Shown here: one piece after another, positions 24,755 to 34,200 of the stretch | How positions within the stretch are numbered: the first letter of the stretch is position 1 | Layout of the letters: every line of letters begins with the position of its first letter | NCBI GenBank assembly: GCA_049799955.1 | Contig: JBARIW010000065.1 | Location: forward strand, 1 to 64,000 | From: JBGTFE01 sp049799955 | Lineage (GTDB): Bacteria; Acidobacteriota; Blastocatellia; Pyrinomonadales; Pyrinomonadaceae | DNA: 64,000 nt | Direction of reading: 5' to 3' | Notes under the pieces: model-generated | The model's input: the letters and a program-made list of their open reading frames with translations, nothing else | Database searches by the model: none | Told to the model about the DNA's origin: nothing | Program-made: the position numbers and the translations under genes

Positions 24755-25249
24755 CTACGACATCGCAGCCGGACCGAAGATAAACCAGAAAGCGGTTGTC
24801 GGCAGATTTCCCCCGATGTCCGGTTTAATCAGATTCACCGAGCCGTCAAGTATGCTACCGTTTAAGAATTGATTGCCGAAGCTGCGGTCGGCACATAGAA
24901 TCGTATATGTCGGCACGTTACCCAGAGGGTCTGTGCCGTTCTGAGTGATAAGCCACATCGTTTCATTCTCGCCCGGGTTGGGCGCGAGCTGCACCTGCCC
25001 TACGTCCACGTTGCCGTAGAGGATTCTATTGCCCGCAGGTCCTCCTATCGTTTCAAACATAACGGCGGGTTCGCCTTTCGGCGTCACAGCCTGAGTCATA
25101 CTCCATTGCGTGCCCGAAAAACCGGAGTAAGCAAGGCTATTCGGCGACGGCGCGAGAGCCACCGCGCTGTTTGCGGTCATCCCGTCCAGCCAATTAGCTG
25201 CCGCGCTGCCGTTACAAAGAAGATAAACGTATTGGTATTGTTGCTGCAT
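24755..25249 (-). CDS. Beta-trefoil-like protein (ricin/fascin type)
   Basis: The 164-residue product has three internal repeats, each with a pattern of W/I/F-L-x-G near a G-rich turn, then V-x-L-x-P and an aromatic W-x-(M/I) strand: NWLDGMTANSAVALAP with TQWSMTQ, RILYGNVDVGQVQLAP with MWLITQ and QFLNGSILDGSVNLIKP with FWFIF. This threefold layout fits a beta-trefoil carbohydrate-binding fold. No signal peptide is visible. AGGAG precedes ATG 25249. It opens an accessory region of unknown proteins. Function might be sugar binding or part of a toxin; sequence comparison by structure would be needed to say which. Confidence 0.5.
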   Translation of the reverse strand: MQQQYQYVYLLCNGSAAANWLDGMTANSAVALAPSPNSLAYSGFSGTQWSMTQAVTPKGEPAVMFETIGGPAGNRILYGNVDVGQVQLAPNPGENETMWLITQNGTDPLGNVPTYTILCADRSFGNQFLNGSILDGSVNLIKPDIGGNLPTTAFWFIFGPAAMS

Positions 25250-25707
25250 ATTATTCTCCTGAAATTTAGTTTCGATATTACCGAGACAAAAATTTTCGCC
25301 TCTATTTGTTAGCGCGACAAATTTTCGATAACAGGAACATTTTTTTTATTAAGTTAAACTGCTTGCCCAATCTTTTTATTTTTTTCGAAAATAATGCTTC
25401 CAATTTAAAGCGAAAAGGTGTAGATTACCCGTATAAATTTTTAAAAGCCGCTGACGAGACTTGGAATTTTGCTAAAAAGTGCCGGAATACGGTCAAAAAT
25501 TAGGGGAATGGTTGTAAAAAGTCGTGGAATGTTCACAAAAACTCGTGGAATTGCCGCAAAAACTGACGGAATACTCCCGAAAATCAGTGGAATCTTCTTA
25601 GAAATTTATGGAATGTTCGCAAAAATTTGCGAAACTCCGTTTTTATGTTGTCGCGCGGGCGGCGAATTTTTTTCAATCTGCCATAAATCAAAAGGAGGAT
25701 AATAAAA
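25250..25707. other. Non-coding gap with a 21-bp phased repeat
   Basis: This AT-rich region lies upstream of the gene at 25708. It contains nothing recognised except the 21-bp tandem repeat (25463-25635) and the ribosome binding site AAAGGAGGATAATAAAA before 25708. No promoter is clear. Confidence 0.6.
25463..25635 (+). repeat. Degenerate tandem repeat of 21 bp with phased GGAAT and A-tracts
   Basis: GGAAT (or close variants) starts at 25463, 25484, 25505, 25526, 25547, 25568, 25589 and 25610, exactly 21 bp apart, with a degenerate copy at 25631. Runs of A lie about 11 bases after most copies. In one frame it reads as heptapeptides of the GxxxKxx type (about seven units), but no ribosome binding site is present. 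A spacing of 21 bp is two B-DNA turns, so a phased bent segment is possible. Confidence 0.85.
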
Positions 25708-26370
25708 ATGGCTGTTTCACTAAGCAAAATAAACGATAGGTATCAACGCGCTTTGTCCTGTCTGGATGCCGAGTTCACGGATTTGCCCGCAGATTCGGGC
25801 GGAAAGGAAGCGGCTGACGGACTTCGGGCGGCGTTTGCCGTTATTCAGAGTAAAACGGTCGCGCAGTCGAGTTCCAGCGGGACGGCGAAGGCGGGAACGG
25901 GCGAGCGCAGCGCGGCGCGGTTTAATATCAGGGAATATCGCAAGAAGCTGGCAAAGACAGCGAATGTAACCTCCCGCAAAAAGCCGGGCTTTAACAGTAA
26001 TTTTTCGTTGCCGCACGGCGAGACGGACGAGGAGCTTATCACGAAAACACGCGCAATCGTGCCGAAAGCCGTCGATAATAAAGCAGATTTTATGCATCGC
26101 GGTTTGACGTTGGAGTATCTCCAATCGGGCACGGATTTGGTCGACATTTTTGAGGCGACGCTCGATATTACCAATGAGGCGCTGAGCCACCGGGGCGCGG
26201 CAACGGGCAGCAAGAGCTCGGCTTACAAAGATGCGGACGAATTTTTTGACGAATTGGACATCTATATCCGCAATCGATACGCCGACCAACCCGACAAAAT
26301 CAACGCGTGGAACAACGCGACGCACATCGAACGAACGGAGGAGAAGAAAGAGGAGGAGAAGAAGGGATGA
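25708..26370 (+). CDS. Unknown protein, helical C-terminus
   Basis: The 220-residue product is not recognised. It has no signal peptide or membrane segment. The middle region reads SLPHGETDEELITKTRAIVPKAVDNK; the C-terminal part is acidic and helical (DADEFFDELDIYIRNRYADQPDKI) and ends in a Glu/Lys stretch EEKKEEEKKG. The gene has a strong site AAAGGAGG at 25691. It follows the 21-bp repeat and precedes an M15-like peptidase. It may be a cargo or chaperone in the accessory cluster; no evidence decides this. Confidence 0.55.
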   Translation: MAVSLSKINDRYQRALSCLDAEFTDLPADSGGKEAADGLRAAFAVIQSKTVAQSSSSGTAKAGTGERSAARFNIREYRKKLAKTANVTSRKKPGFNSNFSLPHGETDEELITKTRAIVPKAVDNKADFMHRGLTLEYLQSGTDLVDIFEATLDITNEALSHRGAATGSKSSAYKDADEFFDELDIYIRNRYADQPDKINAWNNATHIERTEEKKEEEKKG

Positions 26371-26373
26371 AGA

Positions 26374-26437
26374 CGTGATACGTGATACGTAATACGCAAT
26401 ACGTTTTGATTTTGCGTATTACGTATCACGTATTACG
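26374..26437. repeat. Heptad-repeat hairpin, unit gtgatac
   Basis: Left arm 26374-26399 (gtgatac/gtaatac/gcaatac copies) faces 26412-26437, with one mismatch over 26 bp. TGA and TAA recur. It lies between the gene at 25708 and the peptidase at 26461. Confidence 0.9.
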
Positions 26438-26460
26438 ATTTATTCATCCTTCAAAAAGCT

Positions 26461-27033
26461 ATGGCTACAAAAAGCGGAACATTTTGGGTAACGTGGGCAA
26501 ATACGAACGCGGTGAACAGCGGTAATATCGAAGACCTTGAACCTGTGTTTAGGGCGAATGTGAAGGCGTTTATCAAAGCGCTCGAAGCGGCGGGCGCGAA
26601 GGTTTCGGTTACTTCGACCAAGCGCAGCGTGAGAAGGGCTTATCTTTTTCACTGGTCGTGGCTGATTGCGCTGAAAAAGGTTAAGCCGACGGATGCGCCG
26701 CCGCTGGCGGGCGTCGATATTCTCTGGAATCACGGCGTTGACGCGCAGAGCGTTGCGGGCGCGCGCGAGATTGTCAACGGCTTTCATCTGGCAGTTCCGC
26801 CGGCGAGCGTCAATCCGCCTTCGCTGACGAGCAGGCACATCGAGGGCAAGGCGGTCGATATGACTATCACGTGGGCGGGCACGATAAAGATAAAGGACAA
26901 AACCGGCAAGCTTGTGCCCGTCGCGTTTAAGGCTGACGGCAACGCGAACAAAGCGCTTCACGCCGTCGGCGCGACCTACGGCGTTAAAAAATTGACCACC
27001 GACGAGCCGCACTGGTCAACCGACGGGCATTAA
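26461..27033 (+). CDS. M15-like zinc peptidase
   Basis: The 190-residue product has the LAS-type zinc motifs of peptidase family M15: SRHIEGKAVDM (His126, Asp133) and DEPHWSTDGH (His184). Family members cut D-Ala-D-Ala or peptide cross-links in peptidoglycan, or act as endolysins. No signal peptide is visible, so export might use a dedicated system or lysis. There is no good ribosome binding site; the hairpin at 26374-26437 is directly upstream. It stands in the accessory cluster with the beta-trefoil-like protein. A second domain with the same spacing, in the FHA protein at 29647, supports a shared theme. Confidence 0.65.
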   Translation: MATKSGTFWVTWANTNAVNSGNIEDLEPVFRANVKAFIKALEAAGAKVSVTSTKRSVRRAYLFHWSWLIALKKVKPTDAPPLAGVDILWNHGVDAQSVAGAREIVNGFHLAVPPASVNPPSLTSRHIEGKAVDMTITWAGTIKIKDKTGKLVPVAFKADGNANKALHAVGATYGVKKLTTDEPHWSTDGH

Positions 27034-27048
27034 GGATGAGGAAATTTT

Positions 27049-27402
27049 ATGAAAGGCGACGAGACGGCGAAAAAAATTGCGAAGGAATTGGGTAAATTAT
27101 TTAACGATATGATTGACGAAACACCGCTCGAAGACTTAATCCCGTTTTATCGCGCCGAGCTTAGAATGCAGAAGAAATGGCGGACGCATAACATGCCCGG
27201 AGCATTGTCCGACGAAAAATTTGCCGCGCTCGAACGGGCGGTCGATGAATTTGAAGCGATTTACGAGGCGGAAAAAGCCGAAGCCGAAAAAATGCCTCTG
27301 TCCTGGGAAGAAGCGCGCCGCGTGCGCAAGCTCTTTGACAAAGCCGGCGATTACGAGCCGCTTTCCGATAAACGCACGGAATATAAGCGCGCAGAACATT
27401 AA
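27049..27402 (+). CDS. Small acidic helical protein, unknown
   Basis: The 117-residue product is predicted to be almost all helix, with many Glu, Lys and Arg residues (DEFEAIYEAEKAEAEK, SWEEARRVRKLFDKAGDY). GAGG precedes the start at 27049. It follows the M15-like peptidase gene by 15 bases in the same direction, so it could be its immunity or chaperone partner. No recognised domain. Confidence 0.5.
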   Translation: MKGDETAKKIAKELGKLFNDMIDETPLEDLIPFYRAELRMQKKWRTHNMPGALSDEKFAALERAVDEFEAIYEAEKAEAEKMPLSWEEARRVRKLFDKAGDYEPLSDKRTEYKRAEH

Positions 27403-27471
27403 ACCGGATTATCGCCAACAAGCCTGCAATTCAGCAAACGCGTCGTCTGCCGGTCGTCTGTAACGGTAATT

Positions 27472-28212
27472 ATGACGAAAAAATCTAAAACTTACCTGTC
27501 GCTTATATTGTTTCTCGTTTTTGCTTTCGCGCCTGCCGCCATTTTTGCCGGAGATTACGCGAGCTTAAATTTTATCGGTTTTTCCAAAGACGGAAATTAT
27601 CTCGCCTTTGAAGAATACGGCTCGCAGGACGGGACAGGCTACCCGTATGCGAACGTCTATTTTGTCGATGTCGCCAAAAACGCGTTTGCCGGCGCGCCTT
27701 TCCGCATCAAAATCGAAAAGGAAACGGCAACCGAAGACGCCGCCAGAAAACAGGTAAAGCTCGCCGCCGCCAAAAAGATGCTTGAGCTAAAAATCGTTCA
27801 GGGAAATACGGGAACGCACACCGTTTCGAGATTGATAACCGACCTGCCGCTCGATATGGAAAAAGAACATCAAGCCGAAAAAATCAGGTTTGCCGAAGAA
27901 ATCGGCTCGATGTATCATCGCGGCGATTACACTCTGACGCTCAATCCGGTTGAAACAAAGACGAAAGAATGCGAGCCGTATGAGCTGCCGGTTTTTAAAA
28001 TCGAGCTGAGCCTGCTGGACAACGAGATGAAGAAAACCAAATTTCTGCAAAAAGACGCGACGCTGCCCGCGAGCCGAGGCTGCGCGATTGATTATCACAT
28101 TCAGGATGTTTACACCTACGAAGGTAAAATCGCCGTTTTTCTGAACGTATACGAGCCGGGCTTCGAAGGCGCGGATATGCGCTATATGGTCGTTACGGGA
28201 AAACTCGAATAA
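27472..28212 (+). CDS. DUF2259 secreted protein
   Basis: The 246-residue product has a signal peptide (LSLILFLVFAFAPAAIFAG) followed by the DUF2259 hallmark FIGFSKDGNYLAFEEYGSQDGTG and the strand YPYANVYFVDVAKN. Members are predicted secreted proteins (COG5497) of unknown role. The remaining domain is beta-rich. The stop codon TAA is the first part of the heptad hairpin at 28212-28294. It is followed by the choloylglycine hydrolase gene in the same direction. Confidence 0.8.
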   Translation: MTKKSKTYLSLILFLVFAFAPAAIFAGDYASLNFIGFSKDGNYLAFEEYGSQDGTGYPYANVYFVDVAKNAFAGAPFRIKIEKETATEDAARKQVKLAAAKKMLELKIVQGNTGTHTVSRLITDLPLDMEKEHQAEKIRFAEEIGSMYHRGDYTLTLNPVETKTKECEPYELPVFKIELSLLDNEMKKTKFLQKDATLPASRGCAIDYHIQDVYTYEGKIAVFLNVYEPGFEGADMRYMVVTGKLE

Positions 28213-28294
28213 GTGAACAGTGAACAGTGAATAGTGAATAGTTTAAGAAATCTTTTCTTCACTGTTCACTGTTCACTGTTCACCATTCACTATT
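28212..28294. repeat. Heptad-repeat hairpin, unit agtgaac
   Basis: Left arm 28212-28242 (agtgaac, agtgaac, agtgaat, agtgaat copies) faces 28260-28294 (cactgtt copies). TGA recurs in the left arm. It includes the last base of the DUF2259 stop codon. Confidence 0.92.
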
Positions 28295-28358
28295 TTGAAA
28301 CCTGCCTTAAAATCGAAGCGTATTTATAAAAAACCTTCCTGCACTTTTCGGAGGAAAT

Positions 28359-29540
28359 ATGAAAAAATTCGCGGCGTTTGCGCTTTCGTTTCTGCTTTTA
28401 TCGAGTCTTTTTGTGTCTGAGGCTTTTGCCTGCACGACATTTTGCCTGAAAAGCAAGAGCGAAGTTTTGTTCGGCAGAAATTACGATTGGATGATTGGCG
28501 ACGGGCTTGTTTTCGTCAACAAGCGCGGCGTCTCGAAAACCTCGACGCAGAAGGAAAATCCCGCCGGATGGGTGTCCGTTTACGGCAGCCTGACGTTTAA
28601 TCAATACGGGCGCGAAACGCCGATGGGCGGAATGAATGAAGCCGGACTCGTCATCGAGCTGATGTGGCTCGACGGAACGAAATATCCGGCTAAAGACGCG
28701 CGCCCGGCGCTCGACGTGCTCGAATGGATTCAGTATCAGCTCGATATTTCCGCGACGACCGAAGAAGTTTTGAAAAATATCGAGAACGTTCGAATCGAAG
28801 ACCGCACGCCGCTTCACTATCTGGTCAACGATAAAACGGGAAATTCCGCGACAATCGAATTTCTTGACGGAAAACTGGTCGCGCGCACGGGCGATACGCT
28901 TCCCGTTTCGACGCTTGCAAATGATACATACGACAAATCTTTGAGTTACGCCAAAGCGACGCAGGCGCTCGGCGGCTCGCAGGAAGTTCCGCAAACGGCG
29001 AATTCCTTAGACCGTTTCACGCGAGCGGCGCTGAAAACGAAGGAATTTGAAAAAGCCGGAAAAACCGAAAAAGAAGCCGTCGCTTACGCATTCGACATTC
29101 TCAGCAACGTCGCGCAAAGACCGGGAACGCAGTGGAGCATCGTCTATGACCAGAAGCGCGGAAAAGTTTATTTTCGCACGCTGCAAAGCGCGTCGATAAA
29201 AAGCGTTGACTTAAAATCCTTCGATTACGCCTGCGGCAGCGTGGTTAAAATGCTCGATATAAATTCAAAGGAAACCGGCGACGTTACGTCGAAATTTATC
29301 GATTACACGCGCGCCGCAAACCGCGATTTAATCGAACGCTCGTTCGGCGGAACGGATTTTTTGAAAAATACGCCCGCCGAAACTAAAAATCATCTCGCCG
29401 AATATCCCGAAAGCTTCGCCTGCGCCGCGAAAACCGACAAGAAGTCGGAAATCAAAAAAACAAACGCGGCGGCTTCGGGAAATTTTAACCTTTATTACTA
29501 TTCGCTCGGACAAGTTTTCCGCCTGTTATTAAAAGCATAA
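28359..29540 (+). CDS. Choloylglycine hydrolase/penicillin V acylase family enzyme
   Basis: The 393-residue product is an N-terminal nucleophile hydrolase. A signal peptide ends at A24 in SEAFA, leaving Cys25 as the mature N-terminus (ACTTFCLKS). This is the expected nucleophile. FGRNYDWMIG and NEAGLVIELMWL match the conserved block of linear amide C-N hydrolases, as does NDKTGNSATIEFLDG. Such enzymes cleave bile-salt-type or acyl-homoserine-lactone amides and similar linear amides; the substrate is unknown. Secreted to the periplasm or outside. A 15-bp hairpin (29561-29604) follows. Confidence 0.88.
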   Translation: MKKFAAFALSFLLLSSLFVSEAFACTTFCLKSKSEVLFGRNYDWMIGDGLVFVNKRGVSKTSTQKENPAGWVSVYGSLTFNQYGRETPMGGMNEAGLVIELMWLDGTKYPAKDARPALDVLEWIQYQLDISATTEEVLKNIENVRIEDRTPLHYLVNDKTGNSATIEFLDGKLVARTGDTLPVSTLANDTYDKSLSYAKATQALGGSQEVPQTANSLDRFTRAALKTKEFEKAGKTEKEAVAYAFDILSNVAQRPGTQWSIVYDQKRGKVYFRTLQSASIKSVDLKSFDYACGSVVKMLDINSKETGDVTSKFIDYTRAANRDLIERSFGGTDFLKNTPAETKNHLAEYPESFACAAKTDKKSEIKKTNAAASGNFNLYYYSLGQVFRLLLKA

Positions 29541-29560
29541 ATAATTTCAAATTAGACGAA

Positions 29561-29604
29561 ACGGGAAAAGAAGTTTTTGAAAAAAATTACTTCTTTTCCC
29601 GTTC
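29561..29604 (+). terminator. Hairpin after the choloylglycine hydrolase gene
   Basis: Positions 29561-29575 and 29590-29604 are a perfect 15-bp inverted repeat with a 14-base loop that contains TTTTTG and A-runs. It lies in the gap before the FHA gene. There is no T-run directly after the stem. Confidence 0.6.
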
Positions 29605-29646
29605 CTGCTTGAAAAAATCTCGCATTTCGAGAAAAATCTATCTTCA

Positions 29647-31236
29647 ATGCAAGAAGTAATTCTGCACATCGCCAATTCGACGGAAAACGAAACGCTCGCG
29701 CTCAAAGACGAACTCAGCATCGGGCGCACCGATTCGTCTCAAATCGTGCTCTCGGACACCGGGCTTTCGCGCAAAAACACGACATTTTTTCGCGACGGCG
29801 AAGCAATTTTCGTGGTTGATGAAAACTCTCTGAACGGCACTTTCCTAAACGGCGAAAAGCTTGCCAATAAACCCGTTCAAATTTTTGACGGCGACGAAAT
29901 AAAAATCGGAAGCGAAACGCGAATTCGGATTGAAATAGATAAAAAGCCGACGGTTGCCAGTGGTCAGTTGCCGGTAGAAAAAACAACGGACGACGGACAA
30001 CAGACGACGGACAATTTTACAAATCCAAAATCCAAAATCCAAAATCCAAAATCAAATAAGCCTCCGTTTATCCTAATCGCGGCGGTCGCCTCCACATTTC
30101 TCATCATTTTCATCGCGCTGATTGCGCTTTTCATATCGAGTTCATACAAAAATAACGGGAAAACCGGCAAGCCGACGCCGCAGATTAGCGCGAAAGTCTC
30201 GATTCCGATTCGCGTGATTGACCCGCTCGGCGGCGAAGACCCGGACGATGTGGACGATTTGATTGCCTCGTGGGAAGTCGAGGAAGACCCGCTCAAGGCG
30301 GAAGATTTGAAGGAAATCGCTTCGGTTTCGACGACCGAGGCGAATAAGCCTTCCGATTTGAACGTTCCGATTGATTTCTGGAAAAAACAACTGGATAAAG
30401 CCTTAAATCATGGCGCGACCGGCGCAGAACCTGCCGGGCTGATTCCGCTTCCGGTCGAGCTGGTCGGCGGAAACGTCTCGAAACAAAAGGCGAAACTCGC
30501 CGAGATGATTAACAAAAAAGGCTACAAACAGCCGTTGGATTTTGCCGATTTGGCGCAACTGCGGCTCGAAGGCAAGTTTGTCGGCGAACTCCCGATGGCG
30601 ACCGAAAGCTATGTTCTGGACATCGGCGGAAGCGCGACCGGCGATGAATTTACGTCATTCGATTTTGATACGGGCGTCGGAAAGCTCGCGCCCGATTCGC
30701 CGAAATATAAAATTCTCAAACAGCTTGCCGATAATTTTGACGGTCAGAAATACGATTTGAACGTCGCGGCTGACCGCAAGCAGATGCGGATTCGGCTGCT
30801 CAGAATGTATAACAAGGACGCGCGAAAGCTTTTTGAGGAAATGTGCGCCGCATATTTTCAAATGTCCAAAGCGCCTCTGCGCGTTACAAGTCTTCTGCGC
30901 TCGATGGATTATCAAATCAGTTTGAACAAGACGAATTCCAACTCGTTCAAAGTCAGCGGTAAAGGCAGTCTGCCGCCGCACACTTCGGGCTGCGCTTTTG
31001 ATATTTCGCGCAAAAATCTGACGCGCGACGAGCAGAATTTTATCATGCAGAAATTCGCCGAACTCGAACGCAATCACAAAATCGACTCTCTCCGCGAAGG
31101 CAACGCCAACGCCTGTTTTCACAGTTTTATTTACCCGGACGGCATCGAGCCGACCAATTTGAACACGACGATTGCCGGAATTATCCGGTTTAATGACCTT
31201 GCCCAAACTTTTCTTTTTTCGGATTCCGACTTCTAA
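29647..31236 (+). CDS. FHA domain, one-pass membrane protein with M15-like domain
   Basis: The 529-residue product has an FHA domain at about 1-97 (SIGRTDSSQIVLSD, LSRKNT and NSLNGTFLNGE), which binds phosphothreonine. A linker at 103-138 is encoded by two runs of heptad units (acggaca and aatccaa). A membrane helix follows (about 139-166), then an extracytoplasmic domain of the DUF5715 type with PPHTSGCAFDI (His445, Asp452) and ACFHSF (His492), matching a zinc peptidase M15 layout. It should signal or act at the cell wall. The VWA gene follows directly. Confidence 0.78.
   Translation: MQEVILHIANSTENETLALKDELSIGRTDSSQIVLSDTGLSRKNTTFFRDGEAIFVVDENSLNGTFLNGEKLANKPVQIFDGDEIKIGSETRIRIEIDKKPTVASGQLPVEKTTDDGQQTTDNFTNPKSKIQNPKSNKPPFILIAAVASTFLIIFIALIALFISSSYKNNGKTGKPTPQISAKVSIPIRVIDPLGGEDPDDVDDLIASWEVEEDPLKAEDLKEIASVSTTEANKPSDLNVPIDFWKKQLDKALNHGATGAEPAGLIPLPVELVGGNVSKQKAKLAEMINKKGYKQPLDFADLAQLRLEGKFVGELPMATESYVLDIGGSATGDEFTSFDFDTGVGKLAPDSPKYKILKQLADNFDGQKYDLNVAADRKQMRIRLLRMYNKDARKLFEEMCAAYFQMSKAPLRVTSLLRSMDYQISLNKTNSNSFKVSGKGSLPPHTSGCAFDISRKNLTRDEQNFIMQKFAELERNHKIDSLREGNANACFHSFIYPDGIEPTNLNTTIAGIIRFNDLAQTFLFSDSDF
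29979..30056 (+). repeat. In-frame heptad tandem repeats inside the FHA gene
   Basis: Two runs lie in the linker: acggaca-type copies (29979-30012) and then five aatccaa-type copies (30021-30055). They are in frame and free of stop codons on both strands. Confidence 0.85.
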
Positions 31237-31281
31237 TCTCCGCTTTTTGCTTCAAACGCTTTTAATCCTTAAACTAAATTT

Positions 31282-34200
31282 ATGGCGGAAGACGAGAAAA
31301 AGGAAACTTTCACAGGACTTGCACGAAAACTGACCAAACTGTCATCCGAGCAAAAACGCGCCGCGCTGGAAATGAGCGCGACTCTCGCCGGGGTTTCTCT
31401 GCGCGTCAGCCGCGAATTTGTCGAAGCCGTGCCGACGGCGGCGCGAGTTTTATCGGCAGAAGATTTGCGAAGCTGGGCGGAAATGGGCAGACGCCTTGCG
31501 ATGGGAAACGCCGATTTGGGCGCGAAGTTTTTCTCGGGCGGCGTGAACGATTTGAAGCTCGTTCCCGAAAAAGCGCGCCCGCTCGTTTTTCAAATCTGCA
31601 CGCGCCAGCTTGTTCTTTCCAGCTCGATTGCGCTCGAAACTTTTGAGCTTATTCCGCGCCTTGCAAAGGAGATTAAAGACGACGAGCTTTTGACCGAAAT
31701 TTTGCAGCTCGCCTCGGAAATTGCCAATCGCTCGGCAAAACACAGCGCGGATTTTCTGCAAAAAACGCCGCAGGTCGCCGAAAGCCTGAAAAAATTCGGC
31801 GAAGAAAAGCGCGAGGTTTCGCGTGCGGTTGTCGCGCTCGCGTCGCATTTTGCCAATCGAACAGGCGGAATGACCGCCGATTTGTGGGCAAATTTGCCGT
31901 CGGTTTTGGAGAAAATTTCCGCCGAAAGCGCTGTTCGCCTGATGGAAAAGGCGCGTGATTTTCTCGAATTCGGCGGAAGCGTTACGCTTCATTTTGTTTC
32001 GGCGGGAAGCGACGTTTTGCAGAAAACGGACGCGGTTTTTGAAGATTGGTGCGCGGTTTTGCAGCGGATTGCAAAACACGGAAACGCGGTTTTGATTGCT
32101 TTTCTACGCGCGACGCCGAAATTTTTCGCGCAAATTTCCGTGCCGTCTTCAAAACATCAAAACGCAGATAAATTTTATTCGGATACGATTTTTATCGTTC
32201 GAAAAGTTTTGCAGCTCGTCGCCGGAATCGCCGGAAAAGATGCCGAAAGCGCGCTTGCCGCTTTTCGCTCTTCGGCGCAGGCGCTCAAAAAAGTTTCGCT
32301 CGCGCAGTTTGAAGAATGGGTTGAAACCGGCTTGGCTGAAAAGGAAAACGAATCGGCAAAAGCGCGGCGCAGTTATTTCGCATTGGAAACGCGCCAGTCC
32401 AATCAACTTTTGCAGGAAGCGCAGGTCGGTTTGCCGCTCGAACGGGTGCAGGCGATTTTAAGAATTTACGTCGAAGGCTTGACCGGAAAAGAAGTCGAAG
32501 TCGCGCCGCTGACGGCGATGCCGCAGGAATTGCGCATCGGCGACGGCAAGATGATTTATCTGCCGGCGAACGTCTCGGAATTTGACTCGGACGAGATGGA
32601 TTTTCGGCTTTACAAAGTTCTCGCGGCGCACGGCGCGGGACAAATCGAGTTCGGAACTTTTAAGCGAGATTCAAAGGAACTGAAAGCGGCTTTTGCTTCA
32701 TTGTCAGAGCTTTACGAAGCGACCGCCGAGCAAATCGCCGCGTTTTCGCTTTCGGGTTATATGGAAGACGCGCAAAAAGGCGAACGCGCATTGAGCGTAG
32801 AAGAAATCCGCGAGGAATTGAAAAAGCGTCGGAAAAAATTGCCGAAAGATTCGGATTATCGCGCCGTTTTGCAGGTTTTTCCCGAGCCGCGTCTGGCGAA
32901 AAAGATATTCGGCACGATGGAAAACGCGCGAATCGATGCGGCTTTAAGGCGAACTTATCGCGGTTTGCGGAAGGATTTGGATTTGATGCAGAAATTCTTG
33001 CGCGAAAAACGCCCGTTTATTTTTGACGTTCCGATGGCTCAGGTTCCGTTTGAGCTTTTATTTCAAATAACGCTTTGCGGCGGCGCGACCGACGACGCGC
33101 GGCAATTTTACGGGCAAATCGTTTCGGAAATCGAAACCGTTGTCGATAATTATCTGCGAAAATTTCAACGCGGAGACGCGGAGATGCAGAGAAATTTGAA
33201 AGAAGGCGAGCAGGACACAGCCGCCGAAAAAAACTCCGCGTCTCCGCGTCTCCGCGTTGAAAAATCTTTTCCGACCGTTGCTGATTCACTGATGGCGACG
33301 AGCCGCGTTTACACGCTTTTTCAAAACATCACGTCCGAGCAATCTCAGGAACAGGAATCGCCCGAACAGGAAGATAAAGGCGATTTTGCCCGCGAAGACA
33401 AAAACGCGACCGAATCGGTTCTGGAAAATCAGGTCAAGCGCGAGCAGAAGCCGAAAAAATTACAGGACATAAAAGATTTGTTCAACGCGTGGAACAACCT
33501 GGACGACGACGGCGAACCCGACGACCTTCAGGGCGCGGAAGTCTGGACGCACAACGAAATGCCCGAACAAGCGCTGGAATCGGGCGATTTAGCGTTTTCT
33601 TACGACGAATGGGACAGAGAATTATCGGATTTTCGAACGGGCTGGTGCCGCGTCATCGAGAAAAAAGTGCGGCAGGGCGACCGCAATTTTGTCGAGCTTG
33701 CGCGCTCGCGCTATCGCGGCGTCATTTCTTCAATCCGGCATCAGTTTCAGTTGATGAAGCCGGAAAATTTAACGCGCATTAACCGCGAAATCGACGGCGA
33801 AGATTACGATTTAAACGCGCTCGTCGATTACGTCATCGACCGCCGCGCCGACGGTCGGCAATCGGAAAATATTTATACGAAACGCCTTCGCAAACAGCGC
33901 GACGTTGCCGTTTCACTCCTTCTCGACCAGTCTTCTTCGACGGCGCGGACAATCACGCGAAATCCCTTGCAGCCCTACACGCATCCGGGCAGGCGGATTA
34001 TCGAAATCGAAAAAGAAGGTTTAGTTTTGATGAGCGAAGCGCTTGAAGCGGTCGGCGACGTTTATTCGATAAACGGCTTCACAAGCGAAGGTCGGCGCAA
34101 CGTAAAATTCTACGTCGTCAAGGATTTCAACGAAAAATATTCTGACGAAATTGAAAAACGAATCGGCGGCATCACGTTTCAAAACAACACGCGTCTCGGC

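Noticed and set aside
25463..25635. CRISPR array
   Set aside because: The repeats are contiguous 21-bp units with no spacers, and no cas gene is in the window.
25469..25702. 77-residue ORF over the 21-bp repeat
   Set aside because: The repeat gives regular heptapeptides but no start signal; the DNA period may be the real feature.
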